A DNA stretch of 18,152 bases from Actinomycetota bacterium (lineage in GTDB: Bacteria; Actinomycetota; Actinomycetes; Nanopelagicales; Nanopelagicaceae). The DNA is taken from positions 1 to 18,152 of the forward strand of contig CANCSL010000025.1 in NCBI GenBank assembly GCA_947380835.1, written 5' to 3'. Both the position numbers and the translations under genes were made by a program. The notes below the pieces were generated by a model. It had not been told where the DNA came from. It did not search any database and saw only the letters and a program-made list of their open reading frames with translations. Below are positions 6,346-14,679 of the stretch, in pieces (the first letter of the stretch is position 1; each line of letters opens with the position of its first letter).

Positions 6346-9300
6346 GTGACACTCTTCAGTAATCTGCCTGTTGCGCAAGGTCTCTACGACCCTGCCCAGG
6401 AACATGACTCTTGTGGCGTTGCGATGATTGCAACTCTTAACAAAGTAGCCACTCACGAGATCGTTGCTCAAGCTCTCACGGCACTCCGAAACCTCGAACA
6501 TCGAGGCGCGTCTGGGGCTGAACCAGATAGCGGTGACGGAGCCGGAATTCTTATTGTTATCCCAGATGAGTTCTATCGAGCGAACGTCGAATTTGAATTG
6601 CCAGCAAATGGCCACTACGCAACCGGCATTGCATTCATCGATGCCACCCTCACCGATCGTTCGACCATTGTTCGCATTGCTGAAGAAGAAGGTTTATCAA
6701 TTCTCGGCTGGCGTGTGCTTCCCGTTAACCCCGCATCGCTGGGCAAGACCGCTCTATCCGTTATGCCCCAGTTTGAACAGATATTTATTGCCGGCAAAGG
6801 CGATCAATCCGATCTCGTTCTAGATCGCATGGCCTTTGCTTTCCGTAAGCGCATTGAACATGAATTACCCATTTACTTCCCATCACTTTCATCTCGCACC
6901 ATCGTCTACAAAGGCATGTTGACGACAGGTCAACTCGAAGAATTTTTCCCGGATCTTTCCGATCCACGAACCGTCTCAACTTTGGCGCTAGTTCACTCTC
7001 GTTTTTCCACCAACACCTTTCCGTCATGGCCGCTTGCCCACCCATACCGGTTTATTGCGCACAACGGCGAAATAAATACCGTTCGTGGAAACCGCAACTG
7101 GATGCGCGCTCGCGAAGCACTTTTAGCAAGCGATGTAATTCCCGGCGATCTCTCCCGACTCTTTCCGATTGTTGATCAATCCGGAAGTGATACGGCATCT
7201 TTTGATGAAGTTCTTGAACTTCTCTATCTAGGTGGGCGCTCGCTTCCTCACGCCATTTTGATGATGATCCCCGAAGCCTGGGAAAACCACGCCACCATGC
7301 CACGCAATCGTCGCGATTTTTATGCATTCCATTCTTCAATGATGGAACCTTGGGATGGCCCTGCCTGTGTAACTTTCACCGATGGCCATCAGGTCGGTGC
7401 GGTACTTGATCGCAACGGTCTTCGCCCATCACGGTATTGGGTGACAAAAGATGGACTCGTCATCTTGGCTTCAGAGGTTGGCGTTCTTGATATTCCACAA
7501 GAGAACGTTGCCCGCAAGGGTCGACTACAACCAGGGCGAATGTTCCTGGTTGACATCGAACAAGGTCGCATCATCGAAGATGAAGAAATCAAAAACGAAT
7601 TAGCGGATGCAGCTCCTTATGGCGAATGGCTGCATAGCGGCATTGTTAGTTTGGCTGACCTGCCTGCGCGTGAACACATTGTGTATCCGCATTCATCGGT
7701 TATTCGCCGTCAGCGCGCTTTCGGGTATACCGAAGAAGAACTTCGCATCATCATCAGCCCCATGGCCAAGAATGGTGCAGAGCCATTGGGCTCGATGGGT
7801 ACAGATACACCCATTGCGGCACTATCCGATAAGCCACGTTTGCTCTTCGATTACTTCGCCCAACTCTTTGCCCAGGTGACCAATCCACCGCTGGATGCAA
7901 TACGTGAAGAACTTGTCACTAGCTTGGGCGGAACCATTGGACCCGAGCACAACTTGTTGGATCCAGGGCCATCATCCTGCCGTCAAATTTCGTTGCCTTT
8001 CCCTGTCATTGATAATGATGAACTTGCAAAGATCATTCACGTCAATGCAGATGGAGACCATCCCGGTTTTGCGGCACACGTTGTTCGAGGTCTCTTCCCA
8101 GTTGCTGGCGGGGGAGAAGCCCTCCAAGAGCGCATTGCCGAGATTCGCCATGAAGTTTCGCAAGCAATTGCCGAAGGTGCGCGCATCATTGTGCTCTCTG
8201 ACCGCGATGGTGATTCCGAAGATGCTCCAATTCCATCGTTGCTTCTTACCTCCGCGATTCATCACCACCTCATTCGCGAGAAGACCCGAACCAAAGTTGG
8301 TCTCGTTGTTGAAACGGGTGAAGTCCGCGAAGTCCATCATGTCGCTCTGTTGGTTGGTTTCGGTGCAGCCGCTGTAAATCCTTACTTAGCTATGGAGAGC
8401 GCAGAAGACTTAGTTCGCCAAGGAGTTATCACTGGCATCACGCCAGAGAAAGCCGTTGGAAATCTCATCAAATCTTTGGGCAAAGGCGTTCTTAAAGTCA
8501 TGTCCAAGATGGGAATTTCCACCATCGCCTCATACACCGGAGCACAGGTCTTCGAAGCAATCGGTCTCTCACGCGAAGTCGTGGATGAATACTTTGTTGG
8601 TGTTACCTCTCGTCTTGGCGGAATTAGCCTTGAAGTTATTGCTGAAGAAACCATCAAGCGTCATCACATTGCGTATCCACCAGGTGGAGAGATCCCCGGC
8701 ACCAAGAGATTGCCGATTGGCGGCGAATACCAATGGCGCCGTGAAGGCGAGCCTCACCTCTTTGACCCCGAGACGGTGTTCACGCTTCAGCATTCCACTC
8801 GAGCCAAAAGATATGACGTCTTCAAACGTTATACCTCTCGGATCGATGATCAAGCTCGAGCGCTTATGACATTGCGTGGCCTCTTTACGCTGCGCGAAGG
8901 TTTATTGCCGGCGGTACCGCTGGATGAAGTTGAATCCGTTTCCAGCATCATCAAACGTTTCGCTACAGGTGCGATGTCCTACGGCTCGATCTCCAGCGAA
9001 GCGCATGAGACTTTAGCTATTGCCATGAACCGTATTGGCGGAAAATCCAATACTGGCGAGGGAGGCGAAGATCCATCTCGCTATACACCCGAGGCAAATG
9101 GTGATTCCAAACGATCATCCATTAAGCAGGTAGCGAGCGGTCGCTTCGGTGTCACTTCAGAGTATCTGGTTAATTCTGATGATATTCAGATCAAAATGGC
9201 GCAAGGTGCCAAGCCTGGCGAAGGCGGACAACTTCCCGGCAACAAGGTTTATCCCTGGATCGCCAAGGTTCGTTATTCAACTCCTGGCGTTGGATTGATT

Positions 9301-10866
9301 TCACCGCCGCCTCATCACGACATTTACTCCATTGAAGATCTAGCTCAACTCATTCACGACTTAAAGAATGCAAATAAGAATGCACGTGTTCACGTGAAGT
9401 TGGTAGCCGAGGTCGGAGTCGGCACGGTTGCCGCGGGAGTGAGCAAGGCTCATGCTGACGTTGTTTTGATTTCTGGTCACGATGGCGGTACCGGAGCCTC
9501 TCCATTGACTTCACTGAAGCATGCTGGTGCTCCCTGGGAGCTCGGTCTTGCCGAAACACAACAGACTTTGATTCTCAATGGCCTGCGTGATCGCATCGTG
9601 GTTCAGGTTGATGGCCAAATGAAGACAGGTCGCGATGTCATTATCGGAGCACTGCTCGGCGCTGAAGAATTCGGCTTTGCAACAGCGCCACTGGTGGTTT
9701 CTGGGTGCGTCATGATGCGGGTCTGTCACATGGATACCTGTCCAGTTGGTGTTGCAACTCAAAACCCCGAACTCCGCGCACGCTTTTCGGGCAAGCCAGA
9801 GTTCGTTGAGACATTCTTCGAATATATTGCTGAAGAAGTTCGCGAGTGGCTTTCCAAGCTTGGTTTCCGTTCTCTCGATGAGGCCATCGGCCAAGTTGAG
9901 TTTTTGGATACTCGAGTTGCGGTAAGCCATTGGAAGGCGAGCGGTCTGGATTTAGCACCGTTATTGCAAGCTCCAGTTGGCGATGCCAACACCGCGCGAA
10001 AGAACACAACCGTTCAAGATCATGGTCTTGCCGCAGCTCTAGATAATCAATTGATTGACCTATCCGCAGCTGCCCTCAATTCTTCCGCGCCAGTGCGAAT
10101 TGAACTCCCAGTCCGCAACGTCAATCGAACCGTCGGAACGATGTTGGGCGCTGAAGTTACTCGCCGATATGGGGGTGCCGGGCTACCTGATGGCACCATT
10201 GAAGTACTTCTGCATGGTTCTGCCGGTCAATCTTTTGGTGCCTTTATTCCTCAAGGTTTGACCTTGCGACTATTCGGTGACACGAACGACTTCGTCGGCA
10301 AAGGCTTATCTGGTGGACGTATTGTCGTTCGACCAGATGAAAAAGCCACATTCCCTTCACACGAGAACGTCATTGCCGGAAACGTGATCGGTTACGGGGC
10401 CACCTCAGGTCAAATTTTCATTCGTGGTGTCGTCGGCGAACGCTTCTGCGTACGTAACTCTGGCGCAACTGCCATTGTTGAAGGCGTCGGCGATCATGGT
10501 TGCGAATATATGACCGGTGGAATCGCCATGATTCTCGGAAAGATTGGTCGCAATTTTGCAGCGGGCATGTCTGGTGGTCGGGCATTTGTACTTGATCTCG
10601 ATCCACTTTTGGTTAATGGGGATATGGTCGATGTGCTCTCACTTCCTGCTGATCAGGAAGAGGTAGTGCATTCGCTTATCGTTCAATACGCGCTCGAAAC
10701 TGGTTCACCGACCGCCCAAGCGCTTGCAGATGACTGGGCTTCATCAAAGTCTCGAATATCTATGGTGATGCCTCGAGATTATGCCCGCGTTTTGGCGGCC
10801 ATTGATCGGGCCGAACGTGAAGGACTTCCTGTCGACAAAGTAATCATGGAGGCACTCAATGGCTGA
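6346..10866 (+). CDS. gltB: Glutamate synthase (NADPH) large subunit
   Basis: GltB with GltD makes two glutamates from glutamine and 2-oxoglutarate (GOGAT). I choose GTG at 6346, giving 1506 residues, because AAGGAG (6335-6340) lies 5 nt upstream; an in-frame TTG at 6304 would add 14 residues with no ribosome site. The glutaminase nucleophile is C23 in EHDSCGVAMIA, implying autocatalytic removal of a 22-residue propeptide. The Ntn-type amidotransferase domain runs to about residue 430 (EHRGASG, HSRFSTNTFPSWPLAHP, HNGEINT). The FMN/synthase domain, about 830-1190, has GEGGEDPSR and SGHDGGTGASPL. The 3Fe-4S ligands are C1121, C1127 and C1132 (C-x5-C-x4-C, then PVGVATQ). The Gly-rich beta-helix follows to the end. 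The stop overlaps gltD by 8 bp. Confidence 0.98.
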   Translation: MTLFSNLPVAQGLYDPAQEHDSCGVAMIATLNKVATHEIVAQALTALRNLEHRGASGAEPDSGDGAGILIVIPDEFYRANVEFELPANGHYATGIAFIDATLTDRSTIVRIAEEEGLSILGWRVLPVNPASLGKTALSVMPQFEQIFIAGKGDQSDLVLDRMAFAFRKRIEHELPIYFPSLSSRTIVYKGMLTTGQLEEFFPDLSDPRTVSTLALVHSRFSTNTFPSWPLAHPYRFIAHNGEINTVRGNRNWMRAREALLASDVIPGDLSRLFPIVDQSGSDTASFDEVLELLYLGGRSLPHAILMMIPEAWENHATMPRNRRDFYAFHSSMMEPWDGPACVTFTDGHQVGAVLDRNGLRPSRYWVTKDGLVILASEVGVLDIPQENVARKGRLQPGRMFLVDIEQGRIIEDEEIKNELADAAPYGEWLHSGIVSLADLPAREHIVYPHSSVIRRQRAFGYTEEELRIIISPMAKNGAEPLGSMGTDTPIAALSDKPRLLFDYFAQLFAQVTNPPLDAIREELVTSLGGTIGPEHNLLDPGPSSCRQISLPFPVIDNDELAKIIHVNADGDHPGFAAHVVRGLFPVAGGGEALQERIAEIRHEVSQAIAEGARIIVLSDRDGDSEDAPIPSLLLTSAIHHHLIREKTRTKVGLVVETGEVREVHHVALLVGFGAAAVNPYLAMESAEDLVRQGVITGITPEKAVGNLIKSLGKGVLKVMSKMGISTIASYTGAQVFEAIGLSREVVDEYFVGVTSRLGGISLEVIAEETIKRHHIAYPPGGEIPGTKRLPIGGEYQWRREGEPHLFDPETVFTLQHSTRAKRYDVFKRYTSRIDDQARALMTLRGLFTLREGLLPAVPLDEVESVSSIIKRFATGAMSYGSISSEAHETLAIAMNRIGGKSNTGEGGEDPSRYTPEANGDSKRSSIKQVASGRFGVTSEYLVNSDDIQIKMAQGAKPGEGGQLPGNKVYPWIAKVRYSTPGVGLISPPPHHDIYSIEDLAQLIHDLKNANKNARVHVKLVAEVGVGTVAAGVSKAHADVVLISGHDGGTGASPLTSLKHAGAPWELGLAETQQTLILNGLRDRIVVQVDGQMKTGRDVIIGALLGAEEFGFATAPLVVSGCVMMRVCHMDTCPVGVATQNPELRARFSGKPEFVETFFEYIAEEVREWLSKLGFRSLDEAIGQVEFLDTRVAVSHWKASGLDLAPLLQAPVGDANTARKNTTVQDHGLAAALDNQLIDLSAAALNSSAPVRIELPVRNVNRTVGTMLGAEVTRRYGGAGLPDGTIEVLLHGSAGQSFGAFIPQGLTLRLFGDTNDFVGKGLSGGRIVVRPDEKATFPSHENVIAGNVIGYGATSGQIFIRGVVGERFCVRNSGATAIVEGVGDHGCEYMTGGIAMILGKIGRNFAAGMSGGRAFVLDLDPLLVNGDMVDVLSLPADQEEVVHSLIVQYALETGSPTAQALADDWASSKSRISMVMPRDYARVLAAIDRAEREGLPVDKVIMEALNG

Positions 10867-12316
10867 TCCCCGCGGATTTCTCACAACTCCACGCGTTCTT
10901 CCAACGCGACGTCCCGTCGATGTGCGCATTCAAGACTGGAAAGAAGTCTACGAACCACAAGATCTTGGTGACCTACGCAAGCAGGCGGGACGTTGTATGG
11001 ATTGCGGCATTCCGTTCTGCCATCAAGGTTGTCCGCTCGGCAATCTCATCCCCGAGTGGAACGATTTAATGTGGCGCGGTGAAAAGCATGAAGCAATCGA
11101 CCGCCTCCATGCCACTAATAATTTTCCAGAGTTCACCGGCAGACTTTGCCCAGCGCCTTGCGAAACTGCCTGCGTGGTGGGTATTAATGCTCAAGCCGTA
11201 ACCATCAAGCAAGTTGAACTTCGCACCATCGAAGAAGCCTTTGAAAATGGCAGCGTGGTGCCACTCTCTCCCGATCGCCTCACCGGAAAGACCGTTGCGG
11301 TTATTGGTTCAGGGCCGGCAGGACTCGCGGCAGCTCAACAACTGACTCGCGCAGGCCATACCGTGGCTGTTTATGAACGTGCCGAAAAAATTGGCGGATT
11401 ACTTCGCTACGGAATTCCTGAGTTCAAAATGGAGAAATCCATTCTGGATCGTCGTTTGGCGCAAATGGAAGCCGAAGGCACCAGGTTTCGCCCGGGCGTA
11501 AACGTCGGCGAAGAAATCACTGGCGCTTCACTTCGCGTGAAGTATGACGCTGTGGTACTGGCCATTGGCTCAACAAATTGGCGTGACTTGCAAGTTCCCG
11601 GACGAGAATACAAAGGTATTTATCAAGCAATGGAATTTCTGCCTTGGGGAAATAAACAAGGTTTGGGCGAGATCGCTGGCGAACCACCTATTAATACCCA
11701 CGGAAAGCACGTCGTGATTCTCGGCGGTGGAGACACTGGCGCAGATTGCTTGGGAACCTCCATCCGCCAAGGCGCGGCCAGTGTGACTCAGCTCGAGATT
11801 TTGCCACGGCCAACTGAAGAACGTCCTTCCTCTCAACCTTGGCCAACGTATCCAATGATTTACCGAGTTTCATCGGCACACGAAGAAGCAGGGGAGCGTC
11901 TCTATGCCGTCTCCACTGAAGAGTTCTTGGGCGATGCCGATGGCAATGTACGAGCTCTCAAGATTGTTGAGACGCAATTCGTTGACGGTAAATTCCAAAA
12001 AGTTGAAGGAAGCGAACGCGAGATTCCGGCTGACTTTGTCTTCCTTGCAATGGGCTTTGTTGGCCCAGAGAAGAGCCCATTACTCGACCAGTTGGAAGTT
12101 GAATTCGATCAACGTGGCAATATAAAGCGTGACGACAAATTCCAGACCTCGACCGAAGGTGTTTTTGTCTGTGGTGATGCCGGTCGCGGGCAATCGCTGA
12201 TTGTGTGGGCAATCGCCGAGGGTCGCAGCGCTGCTTCCGCCGTAGATGAATTCTTAGAGGGCGCCACTCAGCTACCAGCGCCTATCGAACCAACCGCACG
12301 TCCTCTGATGGTTTAA
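10859..12316 (+). CDS. gltD: Glutamate synthase (NADPH) small subunit
   Basis: GltD takes electrons from NADPH through FAD and passes them to the GltB Fe-S/FMN centres. It has 485 residues, full length. The N-terminal Fe-S region shows cysteines C46, C49, C54 and C58 (RCMDCGIPFCHQGCPLGN) and C97, C101 and C105 (LCPAPCETAC). The FAD Rossmann motif is VIGSGPAGLAAA around residues 148-159 and the NADPH motif is VILGGGDTGADCLG at 286-299; the C-terminal FAD contact is VFVCGDAGRGQSLIVWAI. The start at 10859 lies inside the gltB 3' end with GGAGG at 10848-10852, 6 nt upstream, so synthesis of the two subunits is coupled. Related preTA-type and NADH-dependent enzymes share this fold, but the gltB partner fixes the identity. 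Confidence 0.97.
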   Translation: MADPRGFLTTPRVLPTRRPVDVRIQDWKEVYEPQDLGDLRKQAGRCMDCGIPFCHQGCPLGNLIPEWNDLMWRGEKHEAIDRLHATNNFPEFTGRLCPAPCETACVVGINAQAVTIKQVELRTIEEAFENGSVVPLSPDRLTGKTVAVIGSGPAGLAAAQQLTRAGHTVAVYERAEKIGGLLRYGIPEFKMEKSILDRRLAQMEAEGTRFRPGVNVGEEITGASLRVKYDAVVLAIGSTNWRDLQVPGREYKGIYQAMEFLPWGNKQGLGEIAGEPPINTHGKHVVILGGGDTGADCLGTSIRQGAASVTQLEILPRPTEERPSSQPWPTYPMIYRVSSAHEEAGERLYAVSTEEFLGDADGNVRALKIVETQFVDGKFQKVEGSEREIPADFVFLAMGFVGPEKSPLLDQLEVEFDQRGNIKRDDKFQTSTEGVFVCGDAGRGQSLIVWAIAEGRSAASAVDEFLEGATQLPAPIEPTARPLMV

Positions 12317-12327
12317 GGTTATCAATT

Positions 12328-13770
12328 ATGCGTAGAGCCAAAATAGTTTGCACCATGGGTCCGGCCGTTGAGGCACCAGATAAAGTCGATGAGCTGATCG
12401 CAGCAGGCATGAACATGGCCAGGCTTAACCTCTCTCATGGCGGTTACCCCGAGCATCAAAATCGTCTGGATCTGGTTCGAGCCAGCGCCGAGAAAGCCGG
12501 TCGTGCCGTCGCGATTTTGGTCGACCTTCAAGGTCCCAAGATTCGGTTAGCCCGGTTTGCAGATGGTCCACACGAACTTCATCGCGGGGACATATTCACC
12601 ATTACAACCGATGACGTTGTTGGAACTAAAGAGCGCGTCGGTACAACGTTCAAAGGCTTGCCCGGAGATTGCAAAGCTGGCGATCGAATTCTTATCGACG
12701 ATGGCAAGGTCACCGTTGAAGTTGTCGAAGTAAAAGGCAACGATGTCGTCACCAAAGTTATTCAGCCGGGCTTTGTTTCCAATAACAAAGGTATAAATCT
12801 TCCAGGCGTTGCAGTTTCAGTACCTGCGATGAGCGAGAAAGATATTGAAGATCTTCGTTGGGGTCTCCATGCTGGTGCAGATTTCATTGCGCTCTCATTT
12901 GTACGAAGCGCTGCCGATATCCTCGACGTGCATCGCATCATGGATGAAGAAGGTATCCGTCGTCCCGTTATTGCCAAGATCGAAAAGCCACAAGCGGTTG
13001 AGAACCTAGAAGAGATCGTTGCTGCATTCGATGGCATCATGGTGGCGCGCGGTGACCTCGGTGTCGAACTTCCCATTGAGGAAGTTCCCTTGGTCCAAAA
13101 GCGTTGCGTTTTCTTGGCTCGCGAAGCCGCCAAGCCCGTCATCGTTGCCACTCAAATGCTTGATTCCATGATCACAAATTCCACCCCAACTCGGGCTGAA
13201 GCCACCGACTGCGCCAATGCGGTGCTAGACGGTGCCGATGCGCTGATGTTGTCGGGGGAGACCAGCGTGGGAGATTTTGCGATCCAGGCCGTTCAAACGA
13301 TGGCTCGAATTATCGAGCGCACTGAAGAAGCAATGCTCGACCAGATTCCACCGCTGAAGCACAATCCCAAGACCAAGGGTGGGGCCATTACCAAGGCGGC
13401 AGTAGAGGTCGGAGAGATCGTTGAGGCTAAGTTCTTGGTGGCTTTTACTCAAAGCGGAGATTCAGCCCGGCGTATGTCGCGGTTACGTTCATCTATCCCA
13501 ATTTTGGCTCTGACTCCCGAGCGAGCCGTCTATAACCAACTCGCACTCTCCTGGGGTATCGAGTCCATGATCACCTTGAGCGTTGATCACACCGATGAGA
13601 TGGTCAAGCAGGTCGATAGCGTTCTCCTTGAGTCCAATCGGGTCCAGGCGGGCGAATACGTCATTATCGTGGCCGGTTCTCCACCTGGAATTCCGGGTTC
13701 TACCAATGCGCTGCGCGTACACCGATTGGGTGATGCCATAGATGGCGTTGCTCCGGCTTATCGGAAATAG
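12328..13770 (+). CDS. pyk: Pyruvate kinase
   Basis: Converts phosphoenolpyruvate and ADP to pyruvate and ATP, the last step of glycolysis. It has 480 residues, starting MRRAKIVCTMGPA. Active-site residues visible are R32, N34, S36 and H37 (NMARLNLSHGG), DLQGPKIR (66-73), catalytic K217 and Mg ligand E219 in IAKIEKPQAVENL, D243 in ARGDLGVELP, and the family signature with TQMLDSM and PTRAEATDCANAVLDGADALMLSGET (about 275-311). The B domain (about 75-165) and the C-terminal allosteric domain (about 340-475) are both present. It starts 11 bp after gltD with only a weak AAGG (12315-12318), so it is probably transcribed with gltBD. That puts a carbon-flux enzyme beside the main glutamate-forming enzyme, an arrangement also common in other actinobacteria. 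Confidence 0.97.
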   Translation: MRRAKIVCTMGPAVEAPDKVDELIAAGMNMARLNLSHGGYPEHQNRLDLVRASAEKAGRAVAILVDLQGPKIRLARFADGPHELHRGDIFTITTDDVVGTKERVGTTFKGLPGDCKAGDRILIDDGKVTVEVVEVKGNDVVTKVIQPGFVSNNKGINLPGVAVSVPAMSEKDIEDLRWGLHAGADFIALSFVRSAADILDVHRIMDEEGIRRPVIAKIEKPQAVENLEEIVAAFDGIMVARGDLGVELPIEEVPLVQKRCVFLAREAAKPVIVATQMLDSMITNSTPTRAEATDCANAVLDGADALMLSGETSVGDFAIQAVQTMARIIERTEEAMLDQIPPLKHNPKTKGGAITKAAVEVGEIVEAKFLVAFTQSGDSARRMSRLRSSIPILALTPERAVYNQLALSWGIESMITLSVDHTDEMVKQVDSVLLESNRVQAGEYVIIVAGSPPGIPGSTNALRVHRLGDAIDGVAPAYRK

Positions 13771-13780
13771 CGAAAGCAAA

Positions 13781-13814
13781 TAACCTGGGTTCGATTACCT
13801 TCTTAACCCAGTTA
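13781..13814 (+). terminator. Stem-loop after pyk, overlapping the tRNA promoter
   Basis: Arms CTGGGTT (13785-13791) and AACCCAG (13805-13811) pair perfectly over 7 bp with a 13-nt loop. Allowing a single bulged C (13784), three more pairs form (TAA at 13781-13783 with TTA at 13812-13814). It begins 11 bp after the pyk stop, where the gltB-gltD-pyk message should end. There is no T-run after it, so it would be a weak or factor-dependent terminator or a 3'-end stabiliser. The distal arm runs into the TATAAT box of the following tRNA. Confidence 0.45.
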
Positions 13815-13818
13815 TAAT
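13790..13818 (+). promoter_or_regulatory. Promoter for the tRNA-Leu / response-regulator unit
   Basis: A perfect TATAAT (13813-13818) lies 15 bp before the tRNA 5' end. With a normal 6-7 bp gap to the TSS this gives a 5' leader of about 8-10 nt for RNase P to remove. The best-placed -35 is TTCGAT (13790-13795) with a 17-bp spacer, a weak match, as is common in actinobacteria where the -10 dominates. It most likely drives the tRNA and, by read-through, the ANTAR regulator, which has no promoter space of its own. Confidence 0.6.
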
Positions 13819-13833
13819 CGCTTCTCTATAAAG

Positions 13834-13906
13834 GCCTCGGTACTCCAACGGTAGAGAGGGCGGACTCAAAATCCGCACAGTGTCGGTTCAAATCCGACTC
13901 GAGGCA
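13834..13906 (+). tRNA. tRNA-Leu, anticodon CAA, with short variable loop
   Basis: A 73-nt cloverleaf. Acceptor GCCTCGG (13834-13840) pairs with TCGAGGC (13899-13905), the last pair being G-U; discriminator A is 13906. The D stem is CTC/GAG (13843-13845, 13856-13858) around a loop with GG at 13850-13851. The anticodon stem GCGGA/TCCGC (13860-13864, 13872-13876) holds the loop CTCAAAA, anticodon CAA at 13867-13869 (reads UUG, Leu). The variable loop is ACAGT (5 nt, 13877-13881). The T arm is GTCGG/CCGAC with loop TTCAAAT. The 3' CCA is not encoded: after A13906 come C and then the ATG of the next gene. Leucine tRNAs are normally class II with a long variable arm, so the class I shape is unusual; discriminator A agrees with leucine. 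The position, between pyk and the ANTAR regulator, fits a tRNA-Leu I recall there in other actinobacteria. Confidence 0.9.
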
Positions 13907-13907
13907 C

Positions 13908-14525
13908 ATGTCGCAAGCCAACCTTTCCTCCGCCACCGCGGGCGAGAAACCTGCCGCTCGAATTTTGGTTGCTGAAGATGAAGCGATTATTCGGTTAGAC
14001 CTCGTCGAAATGTTGACCGAAGCCGGCTACCTGGTCGTTGCCGAGGCAACTAACGGGGTAGAGGCCATTGCCCTTGCCAAGGAGCACCAACCGGATCTGG
14101 CTATTTTGGATGTAAAGATGCCAGAGCTCGATGGCATTTCAGCAGCCCAAGAAATAATTGGTATCGCACCGGTTTTAATGCTCACCGCTTTCAGCCAACG
14201 AGAATTGGTCGAACGCGCTCGCGATGCTGGTGCCATGGCCTATGTGGTCAAACCTTTCAGCATTTCGGATTTGGTCCCCGCCATTGAAATTGCCATCAGC
14301 CGTCACCAGCAACTCAAAGCCCTCCAATCGGAGGTGGCAGATCTCCACGAACGCCTAGAGACCCGCAAGGTCATCGATCGTGCCAAAGGGATCTTGATGC
14401 AGGCTCTCAACCTCACTGAACCTGCCGCATTTAGCTGGATCCAGCGGGCAGCGATGGACCGGCGAATGACCATGAAACAGGTAGCCCAGGCGGTAATTTC
14501 GCCAGATTCGGTTCCTGAGAGATAA
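13908..14525 (+). CDS. pdtaR: REC-ANTAR response regulator (AmiR/NasT/PdtaR family)
   Basis: A 205-residue two-domain regulator. The receiver domain (about 17-132) has the acidic pocket E23/D24, phospho-acceptor D68 in LAILDVKMPELDG, T93 in LMLTAF and K115 in YVVKPF. A coiled helix (about 134-152) leads to an ANTAR RNA-binding domain (about 150-198: TRKVIDRAKGILM, then AFSWIQRAAMDRRMTM and VAQAVI). ANTAR proteins bind paired hexaloop hairpins in leader RNAs and prevent termination; the mycobacterial PdtaR is phosphorylated by the histidine kinase PdtaS, which is not in this window. The start at 13908 is the only credible one: no in-frame ATG, GTG or TTG lies upstream within the tRNA, and later starts would cut strand beta-1. 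It lies one base after the tRNA body, so there is no Shine-Dalgarno. The symbol is assigned by domain layout and synteny. Confidence 0.92.
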   Translation: MSQANLSSATAGEKPAARILVAEDEAIIRLDLVEMLTEAGYLVVAEATNGVEAIALAKEHQPDLAILDVKMPELDGISAAQEIIGIAPVLMLTAFSQRELVERARDAGAMAYVVKPFSISDLVPAIEIAISRHQQLKALQSEVADLHERLETRKVIDRAKGILMQALNLTEPAAFSWIQRAAMDRRMTMKQVAQAVISPDSVPER

Positions 14526-14679
14526 GTGAACGGTTAAATCTTTGTAACGTTTATAAGTCACGCATAAAAGTGCCCAAATTGTTACCTAATAACACAATTT
14601 TCAATTGAATTAACCTCTCGTTCACCTATAACCTTCACTCCTCCCTGTCCCGGGAATAAGTAATAACAGGAAGGCCTAC
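14526..14679 (+). promoter_or_regulatory. Intergenic regulatory region upstream of livJ
   Basis: 154 bp, AT-rich, no gene. The best promoter candidate is TTGAAT (14605-14610), 16-bp spacer, TATAAC (14627-14632), giving a leader of about 40 nt before the livJ ATG. The -35 lies in a perfect 10-bp palindrome, TTCAATTGAA (14600-14609), and a short dyad GTTA-5nt-TAAC (14581-14593) lies just upstream; either could be an operator. A second AT-rich element, TATAAG (14552-14557), could be another -10. A strong ribosome binding site, AGGAAGG (14668-14674), precedes livJ by 5 nt. I see no T-tailed terminator for the regulator gene. Confidence 0.5.

Noticed and set aside
7895..8377. 160-residue plus-strand open frame in another frame of gltB
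   Set aside because: Low-complexity, unfamiliar composition and complete overlap with the GltB central domain; no independent evidence.
9511..9930. 139-residue minus-strand open frame inside gltB
   Set aside because: It lies wholly opposite the highly conserved GltB FMN/Fe-S region, has no family-like motif or ribosome site, and is explained as a shadow of the coding frame.
14541..14600. GlnR-like half sites (GTAAC, GTTAC) upstream of livJ
   Set aside because: The GTnAC-n6-GaAAC spacing of actinobacterial GlnR boxes is not met; only isolated half sites are present.
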